Positions 34,932 through 44,194 of a DNA stretch of 64,000 nucleotides are shown here, one piece after another (within the stretch, counting starts at the first letter, position 1; every line of letters begins with the position of its first letter). Source of the stretch: Pseudomonas sp. dw_358 (GTDB taxonomy: Bacteria; Pseudomonadota; Gammaproteobacteria; Pseudomonadales; Pseudomonadaceae); the NCBI RefSeq assembly GCF_018449655.1, contig NZ_JAAVUX010000008.1, positions 1 through 64,000 on the forward strand, read 5' to 3'. The notes under the pieces were generated by a model. The model did no database searches and was not told where the DNA came from. It saw nothing but the letters and a program-made list of their open reading frames with translations. The position numbers were made by a program, and so were the translations under genes.

Positions 34932-35999
34932 TCAGGCCGGCGCTTGCCCTTGCAATGCATGGGTCAGCAAGGCCTCGATGGCATGCTGTTCGAACGGCCG
35001 CGGGTTGTAATAAGGGCTGGCGCAGGCAACGCGCGCAGCTTCAGCCGGGCCGTGTTCGGGAAAGCCGATCTCGGCCAGGGCCAAGGGAATGCCCAGCCGA
35101 CGGTTCAAGGCGTACAGCAACGGCCCGACTTCATCGGCGTGCTCGCCGCCCAGGGCCCGCGCGGCGCGGCGCAACGGCTCGGCCGCAGCTTCGCGGTTGT
35201 AGTGCGCGGCGTGGGGCAAAACGATGGCGTGCGCCTGAGCATGAGGAAGGTTGAAGGTGCCGCCCAAGGTGTGGCAGAGCTTGTGATGGATGGCCATGCC
35301 CACCGAGCCCAGGCAGATACCGGCCAGCCACGCACCTTGCAACGCTTGTCCGCGTGCCTCGATGTTTTGCGGATCGTCGACGATTTTCGGTAGTGACTGC
35401 GCCAGCGCGCGAATCGACTCCTCAGCCATCAACGAGATCACCGGGTTGGCATCTTCGGCGTACAGCGCTTCGATTGCGTGGGCCATGGCGTTCATGCCAG
35501 AGCAGGCCGACATTCCCGCCGGCAGGGTCAGGGTCAACTGCGGATCGTAGATCACGGTCCTGGGCAATACGCGGGGGTCGCGCCCGGTTTTTTTCAGACG
35601 ATTTTCAGTCAAGCCATAGATCGGCGTCATCTCCGAGCCGGCATAGGTGGTCGGCACTGCCAGGATCGGCAAACCGCTGTCCATCGCAATCGCCTTGCCT
35701 AGGCCAATGGTCGAGCCGCCACCCACCGCGACGCAGCAATCCGCTTCGCGGCGCACGGCCTCTTCACGGGCGGCCTGGGCGGTTTCCAGCGGCACGTGCA
35801 TCACCGCCTCGGGATAGACGCCGGCGCTGCGCTCCCCCAACAAGCGGGCCACCTGCTCGCCCAGCTCTTGTTGCTCCGGGGTCGTCAATATCAACGCACG
35901 GCGAGCACCCAGGCGCTGAATTTCGTCGCTGAGACTGGCCAGCTTGCCGGGGCCAAAAATCACGCGCGTTGCCGTGCCCTGATAGATGAATGAATTCAT
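34932..35999 (-). CDS. hapF: Maleylacetate reductase
   Basis: A 355-residue member of the iron-containing alcohol dehydrogenase superfamily, reducing maleylacetate to beta-ketoadipate with NAD(P)H. It has the nucleotide motif VAVGGGSTIGLGKAIA, VPTTYAGSEMTPIYG, and the His-rich segment HHKLCHTLGGTFNLPHAQAH. It ends 44 bases before hapG and starts nine bases after the hapE stop. Later steps (beta-ketoadipate to the TCA cycle) are not encoded in the window. Confidence 0.93.
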   Translation of the reverse strand: MNSFIYQGTATRVIFGPGKLASLSDEIQRLGARRALILTTPEQQELGEQVARLLGERSAGVYPEAVMHVPLETAQAAREEAVRREADCCVAVGGGSTIGLGKAIAMDSGLPILAVPTTYAGSEMTPIYGLTENRLKKTGRDPRVLPRTVIYDPQLTLTLPAGMSACSGMNAMAHAIEALYAEDANPVISLMAEESIRALAQSLPKIVDDPQNIEARGQALQGAWLAGICLGSVGMAIHHKLCHTLGGTFNLPHAQAHAIVLPHAAHYNREAAAEPLRRAARALGGEHADEVGPLLYALNRRLGIPLALAEIGFPEHGPAEAARVACASPYYNPRPFEQHAIEALLTHALQGQAPA

Positions 36000-36008
36000 G
36001 GGATCACC

Positions 36009-37472
36009 TCAGCGTGGGTAGTGGGGAAGGATCTTGGCGTCGACGTTGACCCACACCGAGCGCGCCTCGGTGTAATCGTGAATGGCGTCAAAGCCCATCT
36101 CGCGGCCGTAGCCCGATTGCCCCAGACCACCGAACGGGCTGCCGGGGCTGACGCGCTTGTAGCAGTTGATCCAGCACATGCCGACGTTGATCTGCTCCGC
36201 CACACGGTGGGCGCGCTGCAGGTCACGGGTCCATAGACCGCTGCCCAGCCCGTAATCGGTCCCGTTGGCGATTGCCAGGGCCTCCTCTTCGGTCTTGAAG
36301 CGCAATACCGTTACGAATGGACCGAAGACCTCCTCCTGAGCCACCCGATCACCCGGGCTCGCCTCGACCACGGTCGGTTCGACATAAAAGCCCGAAGCCA
36401 GTGCCGGGTCGCTTGGCGCCTTGCCGCCGGTGAGAATGCGGCCACCCTGCTGGCGAGCGATGTCGACGAACGACAACACACGATCGCGGTGCAGCGCCGA
36501 CGTCAGTGGCCCCATTTCGGTCTTGGCATCCAGCGGATCGCCGAGGCGAATGGAGCGCGCCAGGGTAATGAAGCGCTCAAGGAACTCGTCGGCGATGCTT
36601 TCCTGCAACAGCAGGCGCGAGCCGGCGATACAGGCCTGGCCCTGGTTATGAAAGATCGCCCAAGCGGCGCCATTGACAGCCGCCTCGAGGTTGGCATCTT
36701 CGAAAACGATATTGGCGCCTTTGCCACCCAGCTCCAACTGCACGCGCTTGAGATTGCCTTGGGAGGCTTCGACGATGCGGCGCCCCGTGGCCGTGGAGCC
36801 TGTGAAGGCGATCTTGCCGACATCGGGGTGTTCGGCCAGACGTTGTCCGGCGGTATGCCCGTAACCGGGAACGATATTGACCACGCCGTCCGGGAAACCG
36901 ACTTCTTTCATCAACTCGGCGATTCGCAGCGTGGACAAAGGCGTCAGCTCCGACGGTTTGAGCACAACGGTGTTACCGGCGGCCAGCGCCGGGCCCATCT
37001 TCCAGCTGGTGAACATCAACGGGAAATTCCATGGCACGATCTGCCCTACCACGCCGATAGGCTTGCGCTGCACGTAGTTGAGAAAGCCCGCGTCAACCGG
37101 GATCACCTTGCCCTCGATCTTGTCGGCGATACCGCCGAAATAACGGAAGCAAGCCGCGGTGCGCGGTACGTCGAGAACGCGCGAATCGCGCAATGGGTGT
37201 CCGGTGTCCAGCGACTCCAGGCGCGCCAGCTCGTCGCTACAGGCTTCGATCCGATCGGCGAGCTTGAGCAACAAGCGGCCGCGCTCTGCGCCTGGGGTCG
37301 CCGCCCAGGCCGGGAACGCGCGCTTCGCTGCAGCGACAGCGAGATCGACATCCTCGGCCTGCGCAGCGGCAATACGGGTGATCACCTCGCCATTGGCCGG
37401 GTTGAAGACGTCGATTTCGCCGCCTTCCAGGGCGCGGACGAACTGGCCATCGATGAACAATTGGTTTTGCAT
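36009..37472 (-). CDS. hapE: 4-hydroxymuconic semialdehyde dehydrogenase (ALDH family)
   Basis: A 487-residue aldehyde dehydrogenase that oxidises 4-hydroxymuconic semialdehyde to maleylacetate with NAD+. It shows VGQIVPWNFPLMFTSWKMGP, the NAD site FTGSTATGRRI, the general-base Glu in VQLELGGKGANIVF and the catalytic Cys in HNQGQACIAGSRL. The ATG at 37472 is chosen; an in-frame TTG six bases upstream is less likely. AGGGAG lies upstream. Position and length match HapE of ACB. Confidence 0.93.
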   Translation of the reverse strand: MQNQLFIDGQFVRALEGGEIDVFNPANGEVITRIAAAQAEDVDLAVAAAKRAFPAWAATPGAERGRLLLKLADRIEACSDELARLESLDTGHPLRDSRVLDVPRTAACFRYFGGIADKIEGKVIPVDAGFLNYVQRKPIGVVGQIVPWNFPLMFTSWKMGPALAAGNTVVLKPSELTPLSTLRIAELMKEVGFPDGVVNIVPGYGHTAGQRLAEHPDVGKIAFTGSTATGRRIVEASQGNLKRVQLELGGKGANIVFEDANLEAAVNGAAWAIFHNQGQACIAGSRLLLQESIADEFLERFITLARSIRLGDPLDAKTEMGPLTSALHRDRVLSFVDIARQQGGRILTGGKAPSDPALASGFYVEPTVVEASPGDRVAQEEVFGPFVTVLRFKTEEEALAIANGTDYGLGSGLWTRDLQRAHRVAEQINVGMCWINCYKRVSPGSPFGGLGQSGYGREMGFDAIHDYTEARSVWVNVDAKILPHYPR

Positions 37473-37563
37473 GAGCAAAGGCTCCCTGCAGCGCCAGTGA
37501 CGGCGCTGTTGAATAGACGAATGTGGGGCGAACGGCCCAGCCTGGATTGCCGGGGCGTGCGAA

Positions 37564-38589
37564 TCAGAACTCGACGGGGTACGGCTTCAACTCGCCGCTC
37601 TCATAGCGCTGGGGCAGGTTGGGCGTGGCGTTCTCCCAGACCAGCAGCATCGAGCGCTTGGTCGAGTAGCCTTGGTGACGAATATCGGCGGGCATCGCGC
37701 AGATGTCCCCGGCGCGCATGGTGATCCGCGCGCGGGGATTGCCATCGTCCTTGTCGCCGATATCCCAGACGATCTCGTCACTGAGCTGCAAAAACCACTC
37801 GATGCGGTCGTTGCCATGCACGATGGGCAGCACAAACTCTTCGGTGGTCGGGCAAAACAGGCTGGTGCGGCACACCGACGTCACCGACGGGTTCCAGCTG
37901 ACGTCGGAGCGCGACAGGTATTTGTACAGACTGAACGCATGCAACTGGCCCTCGAAGCCCTCGGCGGCGTGCACTTCAGGCTCGTCCTGGGCAACATCGG
38001 CAAATTGACGGTTGACCGGAAGGTCGTCGCGCAAGGGCGAATCACCTTCGAGGCCCGGCATACGCCGAGTGGCCACACGGAAGCGCTCGATGGCTTCGAT
38101 GTTATTGCCGTTTTTACGGCCAAACGCTGTCCCGGTTTCCGAGGGCGCGGCGAAGGGGTCGAACCCGGCGTTGGTCCAGTCGCGCAGGATCGCCTTGAAG
38201 GTCGCCATGATCAATGGCGTCTCGAATTGCTCGGTGTAATCGACACCCGCCGCCTTGAGCACGCCGTTGAAGGTGCCGGCGTACATATCGACCTTGCCAT
38301 AGTGATTGCGGGTGCCGAACACGTGGTCGAAATTGACCCAACCGTAGAAAAAGCCCCAGGCCACATCACGCATGACCGAGCGCAGAAAGGCGTCCGCCGG
38401 GATCAAGTGCGAGCGCTGCTCGCCCTTGGCCGGCCATTCGATACGGGCGAAGTATTCGTCGCGGGAAAGCTTGAAGGCACCCAGCTCAAAGGCCTTGTAG
38501 CCCGTGACAGGGTGAGCGGCGCTGGCAGCCACTGAATCTTCGGCAAAGGACAGCGCATTTTCGGTTTCAACCGCTTCGAGCATAGCCAT
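37564..38589 (-). CDS. hapD: Hydroquinone 1,2-dioxygenase, large (beta) subunit
   Basis: A 341-residue subunit of the two-component Fe(II) extradiol-type hydroquinone dioxygenase HapCD, which opens hydroquinone to 4-hydroxymuconic semialdehyde. The metal-binding set seen in HapD/PnpD is present: His258, Asn260 and Glu264 in LPIVHGNDRIEWF and His305 in ADIRHQGYST. AAAGGAG precedes the start. It has little resemblance to ordinary extradiol dioxygenases, as reported for this small family. Confidence 0.93.
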   Translation of the reverse strand: MAMLEAVETENALSFAEDSVAASAAHPVTGYKAFELGAFKLSRDEYFARIEWPAKGEQRSHLIPADAFLRSVMRDVAWGFFYGWVNFDHVFGTRNHYGKVDMYAGTFNGVLKAAGVDYTEQFETPLIMATFKAILRDWTNAGFDPFAAPSETGTAFGRKNGNNIEAIERFRVATRRMPGLEGDSPLRDDLPVNRQFADVAQDEPEVHAAEGFEGQLHAFSLYKYLSRSDVSWNPSVTSVCRTSLFCPTTEEFVLPIVHGNDRIEWFLQLSDEIVWDIGDKDDGNPRARITMRAGDICAMPADIRHQGYSTKRSMLLVWENATPNLPQRYESGELKPYPVEF

Positions 38590-38636
38590 GGTTGGCTCCT
38601 TTTATTTTTGGAGTGATGTCGAGGTCAGAACACGGA

Positions 38637-39134
38637 TCATTTCAAGCAGATGTCAGCCCACTTCTCGATGCTGAGCGGGCCCTGCACCGTCTGCTGCAAC
38701 AGCACGCAAGCGTTGCTGGCTTCAAAGCGATAGGCGCAGCCCGCGGGCAGCAGCGCTTGATGTCCGCGCTTGAGCAGCACGTAGCCCATGGGGCGGCCTT
38801 TGGGGAGTTCACCGGCCAACTGGGTGCCGTCGCCGCTGGCTGGCGGCAGGTCCAGTTTGAGAAAATCGATGCGCAGGCTGCCATCGACCGAGATCACAAA
38901 CTCGTCGTGGGAACAGGCGAACCAAGCGGAAGTACCTTCTGCGCGAATAGCTTCGATGACATAGCCGAGGTTGAGGCCCACGACGACTTTCTCGTAGGGC
39001 GCCGATTGTGCAGCGACTTCGAAGATATTGGAAAAGGCATAGTGGCTTTTCTTGCCGGTGACCAGTTCGATCGACCCTTTGGTGTAGTGCTCCAATGAAC
39101 CGAAAACTGTCTTGAATGCAGGTTGAGTACTCAT
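38637..39134 (-). CDS. hapC: Hydroquinone 1,2-dioxygenase, small (alpha) subunit
   Basis: A 165-residue partner of HapD (MSTQPAFKTVFGSLEHYTKG; VEGTSAWF-type core EGTSAWFACSHDEFVISVDG; GDGTQLAGELPKGRPMGYVL). It is the first gene of the hap operon. The ATG at 39134 follows CAGGGCAACG; an in-frame ATG 162 bases upstream would lie across the control region and is rejected. About 18 kDa, as for the ACB alpha subunit. Confidence 0.92.
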   Translation of the reverse strand: MSTQPAFKTVFGSLEHYTKGSIELVTGKKSHYAFSNIFEVAAQSAPYEKVVVGLNLGYVIEAIRAEGTSAWFACSHDEFVISVDGSLRIDFLKLDLPPASGDGTQLAGELPKGRPMGYVLLKRGHQALLPAGCAYRFEASNACVLLQQTVQGPLSIEKWADICLK

Positions 39135-39221
39135 CGTCGTTGCCCTGTTATTTTTGTGTTTGAGTGGCTCCACGTTAAGGCGGGTCCCCTGAGCTAACAA
39201 GGCCAGTCTGGGCGAAATGAC

Positions 39222-39290
39222 TGTTCGCGAAACGCGAACAACGCGGTTCAAGCCCCGCGCATCGGTTGACCCACGACACGGTTGTTCGCG
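39222..39290. promoter_or_regulatory. Candidate hap operator: inverted plus direct TGTTCGCG repeats
   Basis: The divergent hapC-porin gap (39135-39412) contains a perfect inverted repeat, TGTTCGCG-AAA-CGCGAACA at 39222-39240, and a third copy of the half-site, TGTTCGCG, in direct orientation at 39283-39290. An inverted pair plus one direct repeat is the arrangement described for PcaU/PobR-type IclR regulators of aromatic catabolism, and an IclR gene lies at 48765. The rest of the gap contains no gene. Confidence 0.6.
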
Positions 39291-39412
39291 TTTCATGAAA
39301 ACTCTATTCGGCCATATTGGCCTTGTCGGACAGCCACGGTGAATTTACCGTCTGGGCACACAAGGGGCGCCCTGCCCAGTGGTCCATACAATAAAAACAA
39401 GGTCGACACTCC

Positions 39413-40756
39413 ATGCGTAAGCCCCTCGCCTCCTTATGCGCGATGTTATCGTGCACGCTGTGTGCTGCCTCTCCCTCGCCACCCGGAGAAGGCGACTTGG
39501 CCGCAGGGTTGATTCCCGGACTGGAACGCGATACCGGTATAAAAATCCATGGCATCATTGACGCCGGATACTCGCGCAACACCACCTCCACCCGCACTGA
39601 ACGCCGCGGCGGCCTGACCAACTTGCCGGTGGCAGGATATGCCGATGAGAAGTTTGAACTGGCGTTTTTCAATCTGTTTATCGAAAAGCCTCTCGACAGT
39701 CGTTACTTGCCCCGGGCCACACCGCTTCCAGGCCCGCAAGACCAGGATTATTCGTTCGGCTTTACCGTGGGCATGTTGTACGGTCGTGACGGCCAGTTCG
39801 CCCGAACCACAGGCTGGGATGAGCATTGGGGCATCAACGAGCCCGGTGCATCGGCGACCGCCAAGGCTCAGCGGCGCCGGCAGAACTTCTATGCCGTCCC
39901 GGACCTGTTTGCCACGGCCTATCTGCCGTATGGCACCGGCGTGAGTATCATGGCGGGGATTTTCGGGCCGGGGATTGGTTATGAAATTCCGCCCAATATC
40001 CGTCTGGCACGCAATGCCTTCGCGACCAAGACTTATGCCTTCGTGACCGAGCCCGGCACGGTGAGCGGCATTGTGCTCGGCACCCGCATGCTCGACAGCG
40101 GAACGAGCCTGTTGGGTGGCGAACTGGGCATTGTCCAGGGGCTGAACAATCTGCGCGATAACAACAACAGCAAATCGGTACTGGGTGCTTTACGCTGGCG
40201 CACCGCCGACATGCGGGGGTGGATCGATTATGAGTTCATCGTTGGTAACGCCCAGAACAATTCGTCGGACGATATACAGGCGCCGACTTACCGCCTGGTT
40301 TCATCCAGTGCACAATTCAGACAACAGCACTCGTTGAATGGCTGGTTTGCGTTGGATAACCATTGGTCCATCGGCGCCGAGGCCGTGGCTGGACGTCAAG
40401 ATGGCGACGGCAAACCTGGCACTGTCGATATCGTCACCGGGCCGGGTTTTTCCGGCGCTCATTGGTGGGGCGTGAACAGCTCGCTGACGTATCAGTATCG
40501 CCAGGATTTAGCGTTTTCCGCCAGGGCAGAGCATTTCAGCGACCCTCAGGGTTTTGCACTGTTCCCGGTATCCGTAGCGCGGGGATCGTTCAACGGTATC
40601 ACCCTGGGCCTGCGCTATGAGGCTACCCGTAACCTGTCGCTACGACCCGAGATCAGATACGACTGGTTTACCGGGAATGCCGATGACCGGCCCTTTGGCA
40701 ATGACAGAAATCGCCAGCAAACGACCGCAACCGTGCAGGCGCTGTACTACTTTTGA
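39413..40756 (+). CDS. Outer membrane beta-barrel (BBP2/OmpL-like porin)
   Basis: A 447-residue outer membrane protein. A signal sequence (MRKPLASLCAMLSCTLCAAS) precedes a series of amphipathic beta strands (FTVGMLYGRDGQF, ITLGLRYEATRNLSLRPEIR) and the chain ends in aromatic residues, QALYYF, as barrels do. The pattern fits the BBP2 porin-like family. It is divergent from the hap operon across the shared operator region, so uptake or detection of the hap substrate is a reasonable inference. Confidence 0.8.
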   Translation: MRKPLASLCAMLSCTLCAASPSPPGEGDLAAGLIPGLERDTGIKIHGIIDAGYSRNTTSTRTERRGGLTNLPVAGYADEKFELAFFNLFIEKPLDSRYLPRATPLPGPQDQDYSFGFTVGMLYGRDGQFARTTGWDEHWGINEPGASATAKAQRRRQNFYAVPDLFATAYLPYGTGVSIMAGIFGPGIGYEIPPNIRLARNAFATKTYAFVTEPGTVSGIVLGTRMLDSGTSLLGGELGIVQGLNNLRDNNNSKSVLGALRWRTADMRGWIDYEFIVGNAQNNSSDDIQAPTYRLVSSSAQFRQQHSLNGWFALDNHWSIGAEAVAGRQDGDGKPGTVDIVTGPGFSGAHWWGVNSSLTYQYRQDLAFSARAEHFSDPQGFALFPVSVARGSFNGITLGLRYEATRNLSLRPEIRYDWFTGNADDRPFGNDRNRQQTTATVQALYYF

Positions 40757-40807
40757 ACCCTTTGTTGAGGGTCGCCCTTTCGCCTTGGGTAAGGCGGTGG
40801 ATAAACC

Positions 40808-41704
40808 TCAATCGTCCGCCGCCATCGCGCTTTGGACATTGAAGCTCGCCAGTATGGCCGCCAACGGCGCCGAGTCGTTGTCCGGCCGCCACACGAGCGC
40901 CTGCGCCACCGTCGGAATATCGCCTTGCAACGGCACGCCGACCACGTTTTTCGGGAAGGTACGGGTGGTGTATTCCGGCAAGAGACAAATCCCTTTGAGC
41001 GAGCTGACCAAGGAGTAGGCCATCATCATGCTTTCCGGCTCATAAGCGCCCCGCAGGTGCACACCGTTGCGCTGCCCATACGCCAGAGTCGCTTGATACA
41101 GCACGGGCGCCAGCTTGCTGCTGGCAAAGATCAGCGGTTCGTGGGCGAGGTCCGACACTGCAATCACGGACTTCTTCGCCAAGGGGTGCTCAACGGAAAT
41201 GGCCGCGATGATGGGGTCGCGCTGCAGCACATGACAGGCCAGACCGCGTATGCCGTCACTGAGCAGCACAAATGCCGCGTCCAGTTGCCCTGAGCGGACC
41301 TGGCTGATCGATTGCGGCGAGGGCTGACTGCGCATGACCAGATCCATGCCCTGATGCGGCCCGCGCAGGGCCTCCATCAAGTGCGCCGTATGGCCGGCTT
41401 CAAGACCGTAATCGAACCCTACCAGCAAGCGCCCCCCCTGTTGCCGAGCGGCATCACGAGCGCGCGCCACGGCGCGCTCGGCAAGCGCCAGCACCAGCCG
41501 CGCCTCCTCCAGGAATACTTCACCGGCCGGTGTCAGCGCGTAGCGCCGACGATCGCGCAGGAACAGATCGGCGCCAATGTGCAGCTCAAGGTCACGTAAT
41601 TGGCGTCCCAGCGAGGGCTGCGAGGTATGCAGCGCGGTGCTCGCGGCGGTGACCCCGCCGCACTCGACCACGGCGACGAAGTACTTCAGGTGGCGCAGTT
41701 CCAT
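40808..41704 (-). CDS. LysR-family regulator (CatR/BenM type)
   Basis: A 298-residue LysR regulator starting MELRHLKYFVAVVECGGVTA with QPSLGRQLRDLELHIGADLF. The N-terminus and length are those of aromatic-catabolism regulators such as CatR. It is convergent with the porin gene and divergent from an SDR gene. A T-N11-A palindrome in that divergent gap is a likely binding site. Whether it also governs hap genes cannot be told from sequence. Confidence 0.88.
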   Translation of the reverse strand: MELRHLKYFVAVVECGGVTAASTALHTSQPSLGRQLRDLELHIGADLFLRDRRRYALTPAGEVFLEEARLVLALAERAVARARDAARQQGGRLLVGFDYGLEAGHTAHLMEALRGPHQGMDLVMRSQPSPQSISQVRSGQLDAAFVLLSDGIRGLACHVLQRDPIIAAISVEHPLAKKSVIAVSDLAHEPLIFASSKLAPVLYQATLAYGQRNGVHLRGAYEPESMMMAYSLVSSLKGICLLPEYTTRTFPKNVVGVPLQGDIPTVAQALVWRPDNDSAPLAAILASFNVQSAMAADD

Positions 41705-41715
41705 CAGGTCTACTC

Positions 41716-41730
41716 ATGCTTTTAAAGCAT
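41716..41730. promoter_or_regulatory. LysR-type T-N11-A palindrome
   Basis: ATGCTTTTAAAGCAT is a perfect dyad with 7-base arms and a central T, 12 bases upstream of the LysR start and facing the SDR gene. It contains the T-N11-A spacing of LysR boxes. Confidence 0.55.
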
Positions 41731-41936
41731 TTTATCAGCCTTCGAATGTATTGGGTAATCTCTCCCCCCAGCGTTAGTATAAATCTCGTCAAACACAGCT
41801 TATCAAAGCTTTCGCGCGGTGGAGCAGCGATCTGATCCACCGATTTTTCATGCCTGCAATGCATTTTCAGGGCGCGTGGATCTCGCCTGTTTTACGCCCC
41901 TGCTGCCGGCCCCTTCAGACCACCCAAGGACATTTC

Positions 41937-42701
41937 ATGGTTCTCAATCCTTTTGACTATGCCGGTAAAACGGTCGTGATCACCGGCGCCGCCACCGGCA
42001 TTGGCCGCGCCACCGCTCTGGCGTTCGCCAACAACGGTGCGAACGTGGTAATCGGTGATGTAGACATCCGAGCCAACGACACGGTCAAAGCCATCGAAGA
42101 CCAGGGCGGCAGCGCAATCTTCGTCCAGACCGATGTCAGTAACGCCGAGTCTGTCGAAGCCTTGGTGGCCACGGCGTTAGAGCGCTTCGGCAAGATCGAC
42201 GCGGCGTTCAACAACGCCGGCATCCTGCCCCCCACAGCGCCTTTGGCCCAGCAAACCGAGGCCGATTTCGACAAGATCATCAGCGTCGATCTTAAAGGCG
42301 TCTTTTTGTGCATGAAGTTCCAGATCCAGGCGATGTTGAAGTCCGGTGGTGGCGCGATTGTCAACACCGCTTCGGTCGCCGGCGTGGTTGCCGACCCGAG
42401 CATGGCGCCCTACGTGGCGGCCAAACACGGGGTGGTAGGCCTCACCCGTGCCGCGGCGCTGGATTACGCCCGCGAGGGGATTCGCGTCAACGCCCTGGCT
42501 CCGGGCCTGGTGGCGTCGGCCATGACCGAGCGCTGGCTGAACGACCCAGCTACCCGGGAGGCTTTGATGAACAACAGCCCCATCGGCCGCCCGGCCGAGC
42601 CCGAGGAAATGAGCGGTATGGTGTTGTTCCTGTGCTCCCCCGCTGCCAGCTTCGTCACCGGCCAGGTGTACCTGGTGGACGGTGGCCAAACGGCACACTG
42701 A
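41937..42701 (+). CDS. Short-chain dehydrogenase/reductase
   Basis: A 254-residue classical SDR: cofactor motif VVITGAATGIGRA, NAG in FNNAGILPP, catalytic Ser in IVNTASVAGV, Tyr and Lys in MAPYVAAKHGVV, and the C-terminal VDGG. Asp in VIGDVDIRAN suggests NAD(H) preference. AAGGA precedes ATG 41937. It could oxidise 4-hydroxyphenyl-type alcohols feeding the hap pathway (for example 1-(4-hydroxyphenyl)ethanol), but that is speculation from position. A degenerate relative lies at 51802. Confidence 0.88.
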   Translation: MVLNPFDYAGKTVVITGAATGIGRATALAFANNGANVVIGDVDIRANDTVKAIEDQGGSAIFVQTDVSNAESVEALVATALERFGKIDAAFNNAGILPPTAPLAQQTEADFDKIISVDLKGVFLCMKFQIQAMLKSGGGAIVNTASVAGVVADPSMAPYVAAKHGVVGLTRAAALDYAREGIRVNALAPGLVASAMTERWLNDPATREALMNNSPIGRPAEPEEMSGMVLFLCSPAASFVTGQVYLVDGGQTAH

Positions 42702-42804
42702 CGGTTTCACCCACCCGCCAGGCTGGCAAACCGTCAGCGGCGCAGCCATCGGAACAGCCCAGTGGCTGGCGCCGCTTTTTTTATTCAGGCAGGAGACTCA
42801 ACAC

Positions 42805-44106
42805 ATGCCAATCAACATCGTTGTCGTAGGAGGAGGCGCCGGCGGCCTCGAACTCGCTACAGGATTGGGGCAGCGCCTGGGGCGCAAAGGCAAGGCGCGC
42901 ATCACACTGGTCGATGCCAACGCCACGCACATCTGGAAGCCGTTGTTGCATGAGGTGGCTGCGGGCTCCATGAGCACCTCGGACAACGAGGTCAACTACG
43001 TCGCCCAGGCGAAGTGGAACCATTTCGAATTTCAGGTGGGTCGGCTCAGTGCAATCGACCGAGAACAGCGGCTGATCCACCTGACGCCGCTGCTCGACGA
43101 GAATGGCCAAGTGGTCATTGCCGAACGCAGCCTGGCCTACGATCAACTGATCATCGCGGTGGGTAGCAAAACCAACGATTTTGGTACCCAGGGCGCCGCC
43201 GAGCATTGCCTGTTTCTCGACACCACCGAGCAGGCGGAGCGCTTCCACCGGCAATTGCTCAACCACTACTTGGGTGCGCACGCGAATGCCTACACCGGAG
43301 AACGTCAGAAGATCACCATCGGCATCGTCGGGGCGGGCGCGACCGGTGTGGAGCTGGCAGCCGAATTGAGGAATTCGGCACAGGAACTGTCGGCGTACGG
43401 ATTGCACGGCATCAAACCCGAAGACATGCACATCACCGTGCTGGAGGCTGGCCCGAAGGTGCTCCCGGCCCTCCCTGACCGGATCGGCAACGCGGTCCAC
43501 CGGGAGTTGATCAAACTCAAGGTGGATGTCTTGACCTCCTCGGCCGTTCAGGAAGTGACAGCGGAGGGTTTCAAGACCCGGGACGGCACGCTGATTCCGG
43601 CCACACTGAAAGTCTGGGCGGCGGGAATCTGCGCACCGGCGTTTCTGAAAGACCTCGCCGAGCTGGAAACCAATCGGATCAATCAGCTGGTGGTCCGACC
43701 GACGCTGCAAACCACTCGCGACGAGCGCATCTACGCCATCGGCGACTGTGCAGCATGCTCGCTGGGCGATGGCTTGGGCAATGTCCCACCCCGCGCCCAG
43801 TCGGCGCATCAGCAAGCATCACTGCTGGTCAATAGCTTCGCCGCGCAACTCAAGGGGCGCTCCCCTCTCACTTACCGCTACAAAGACTATGGGTCGTTGG
43901 TGTCACTTTCCCATTTCACCGCCGTCGGCAATTTGATGGGAACGGTCATGGGCAGCGTGAAGGTCGAAGGCTGGCTGGCCAAGTGTTTCTACGTCTCACT
44001 GTATCGCATGCATCAGGTGGCGCTTTTCGGCCTCATTCGAACCGGCTTGAGGGTGCTGGGAGACCGAATCGGTCGTAGCACCAAGACGCGACTGAAACTG
44101 CACTGA
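42805..44106 (+). CDS. Type II NADH dehydrogenase (NAD(P)/FAD-dependent)
   Basis: A 433-residue NDH-2-like flavoprotein. The FAD fold is IVVVGGGAGGLELATGLG, the NADH fold is IGIVGAGATGVELAAEL, and the FAD-contacting segment reads IYAIGDCAAC. The C-terminus is amphipathic with basic residues, for membrane attachment. AGGAG precedes ATG 42805. It oxidises NADH into the quinone pool without pumping protons. Placed 103 bases after the SDR, it may recycle NADH from the local catabolic steps. Confidence 0.88.
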   Translation: MPINIVVVGGGAGGLELATGLGQRLGRKGKARITLVDANATHIWKPLLHEVAAGSMSTSDNEVNYVAQAKWNHFEFQVGRLSAIDREQRLIHLTPLLDENGQVVIAERSLAYDQLIIAVGSKTNDFGTQGAAEHCLFLDTTEQAERFHRQLLNHYLGAHANAYTGERQKITIGIVGAGATGVELAAELRNSAQELSAYGLHGIKPEDMHITVLEAGPKVLPALPDRIGNAVHRELIKLKVDVLTSSAVQEVTAEGFKTRDGTLIPATLKVWAAGICAPAFLKDLAELETNRINQLVVRPTLQTTRDERIYAIGDCAACSLGDGLGNVPPRAQSAHQQASLLVNSFAAQLKGRSPLTYRYKDYGSLVSLSHFTAVGNLMGTVMGSVKVEGWLAKCFYVSLYRMHQVALFGLIRTGLRVLGDRIGRSTKTRLKLH

Positions 44107-44194
44107 TCCTTTTGCCGCGTCGACATCCCGTCAACCTGGAGTGACCGTGCCGATGTCGATTGCGGTGGCCGTCATTGTTTGCTTTTAAGCCGTT

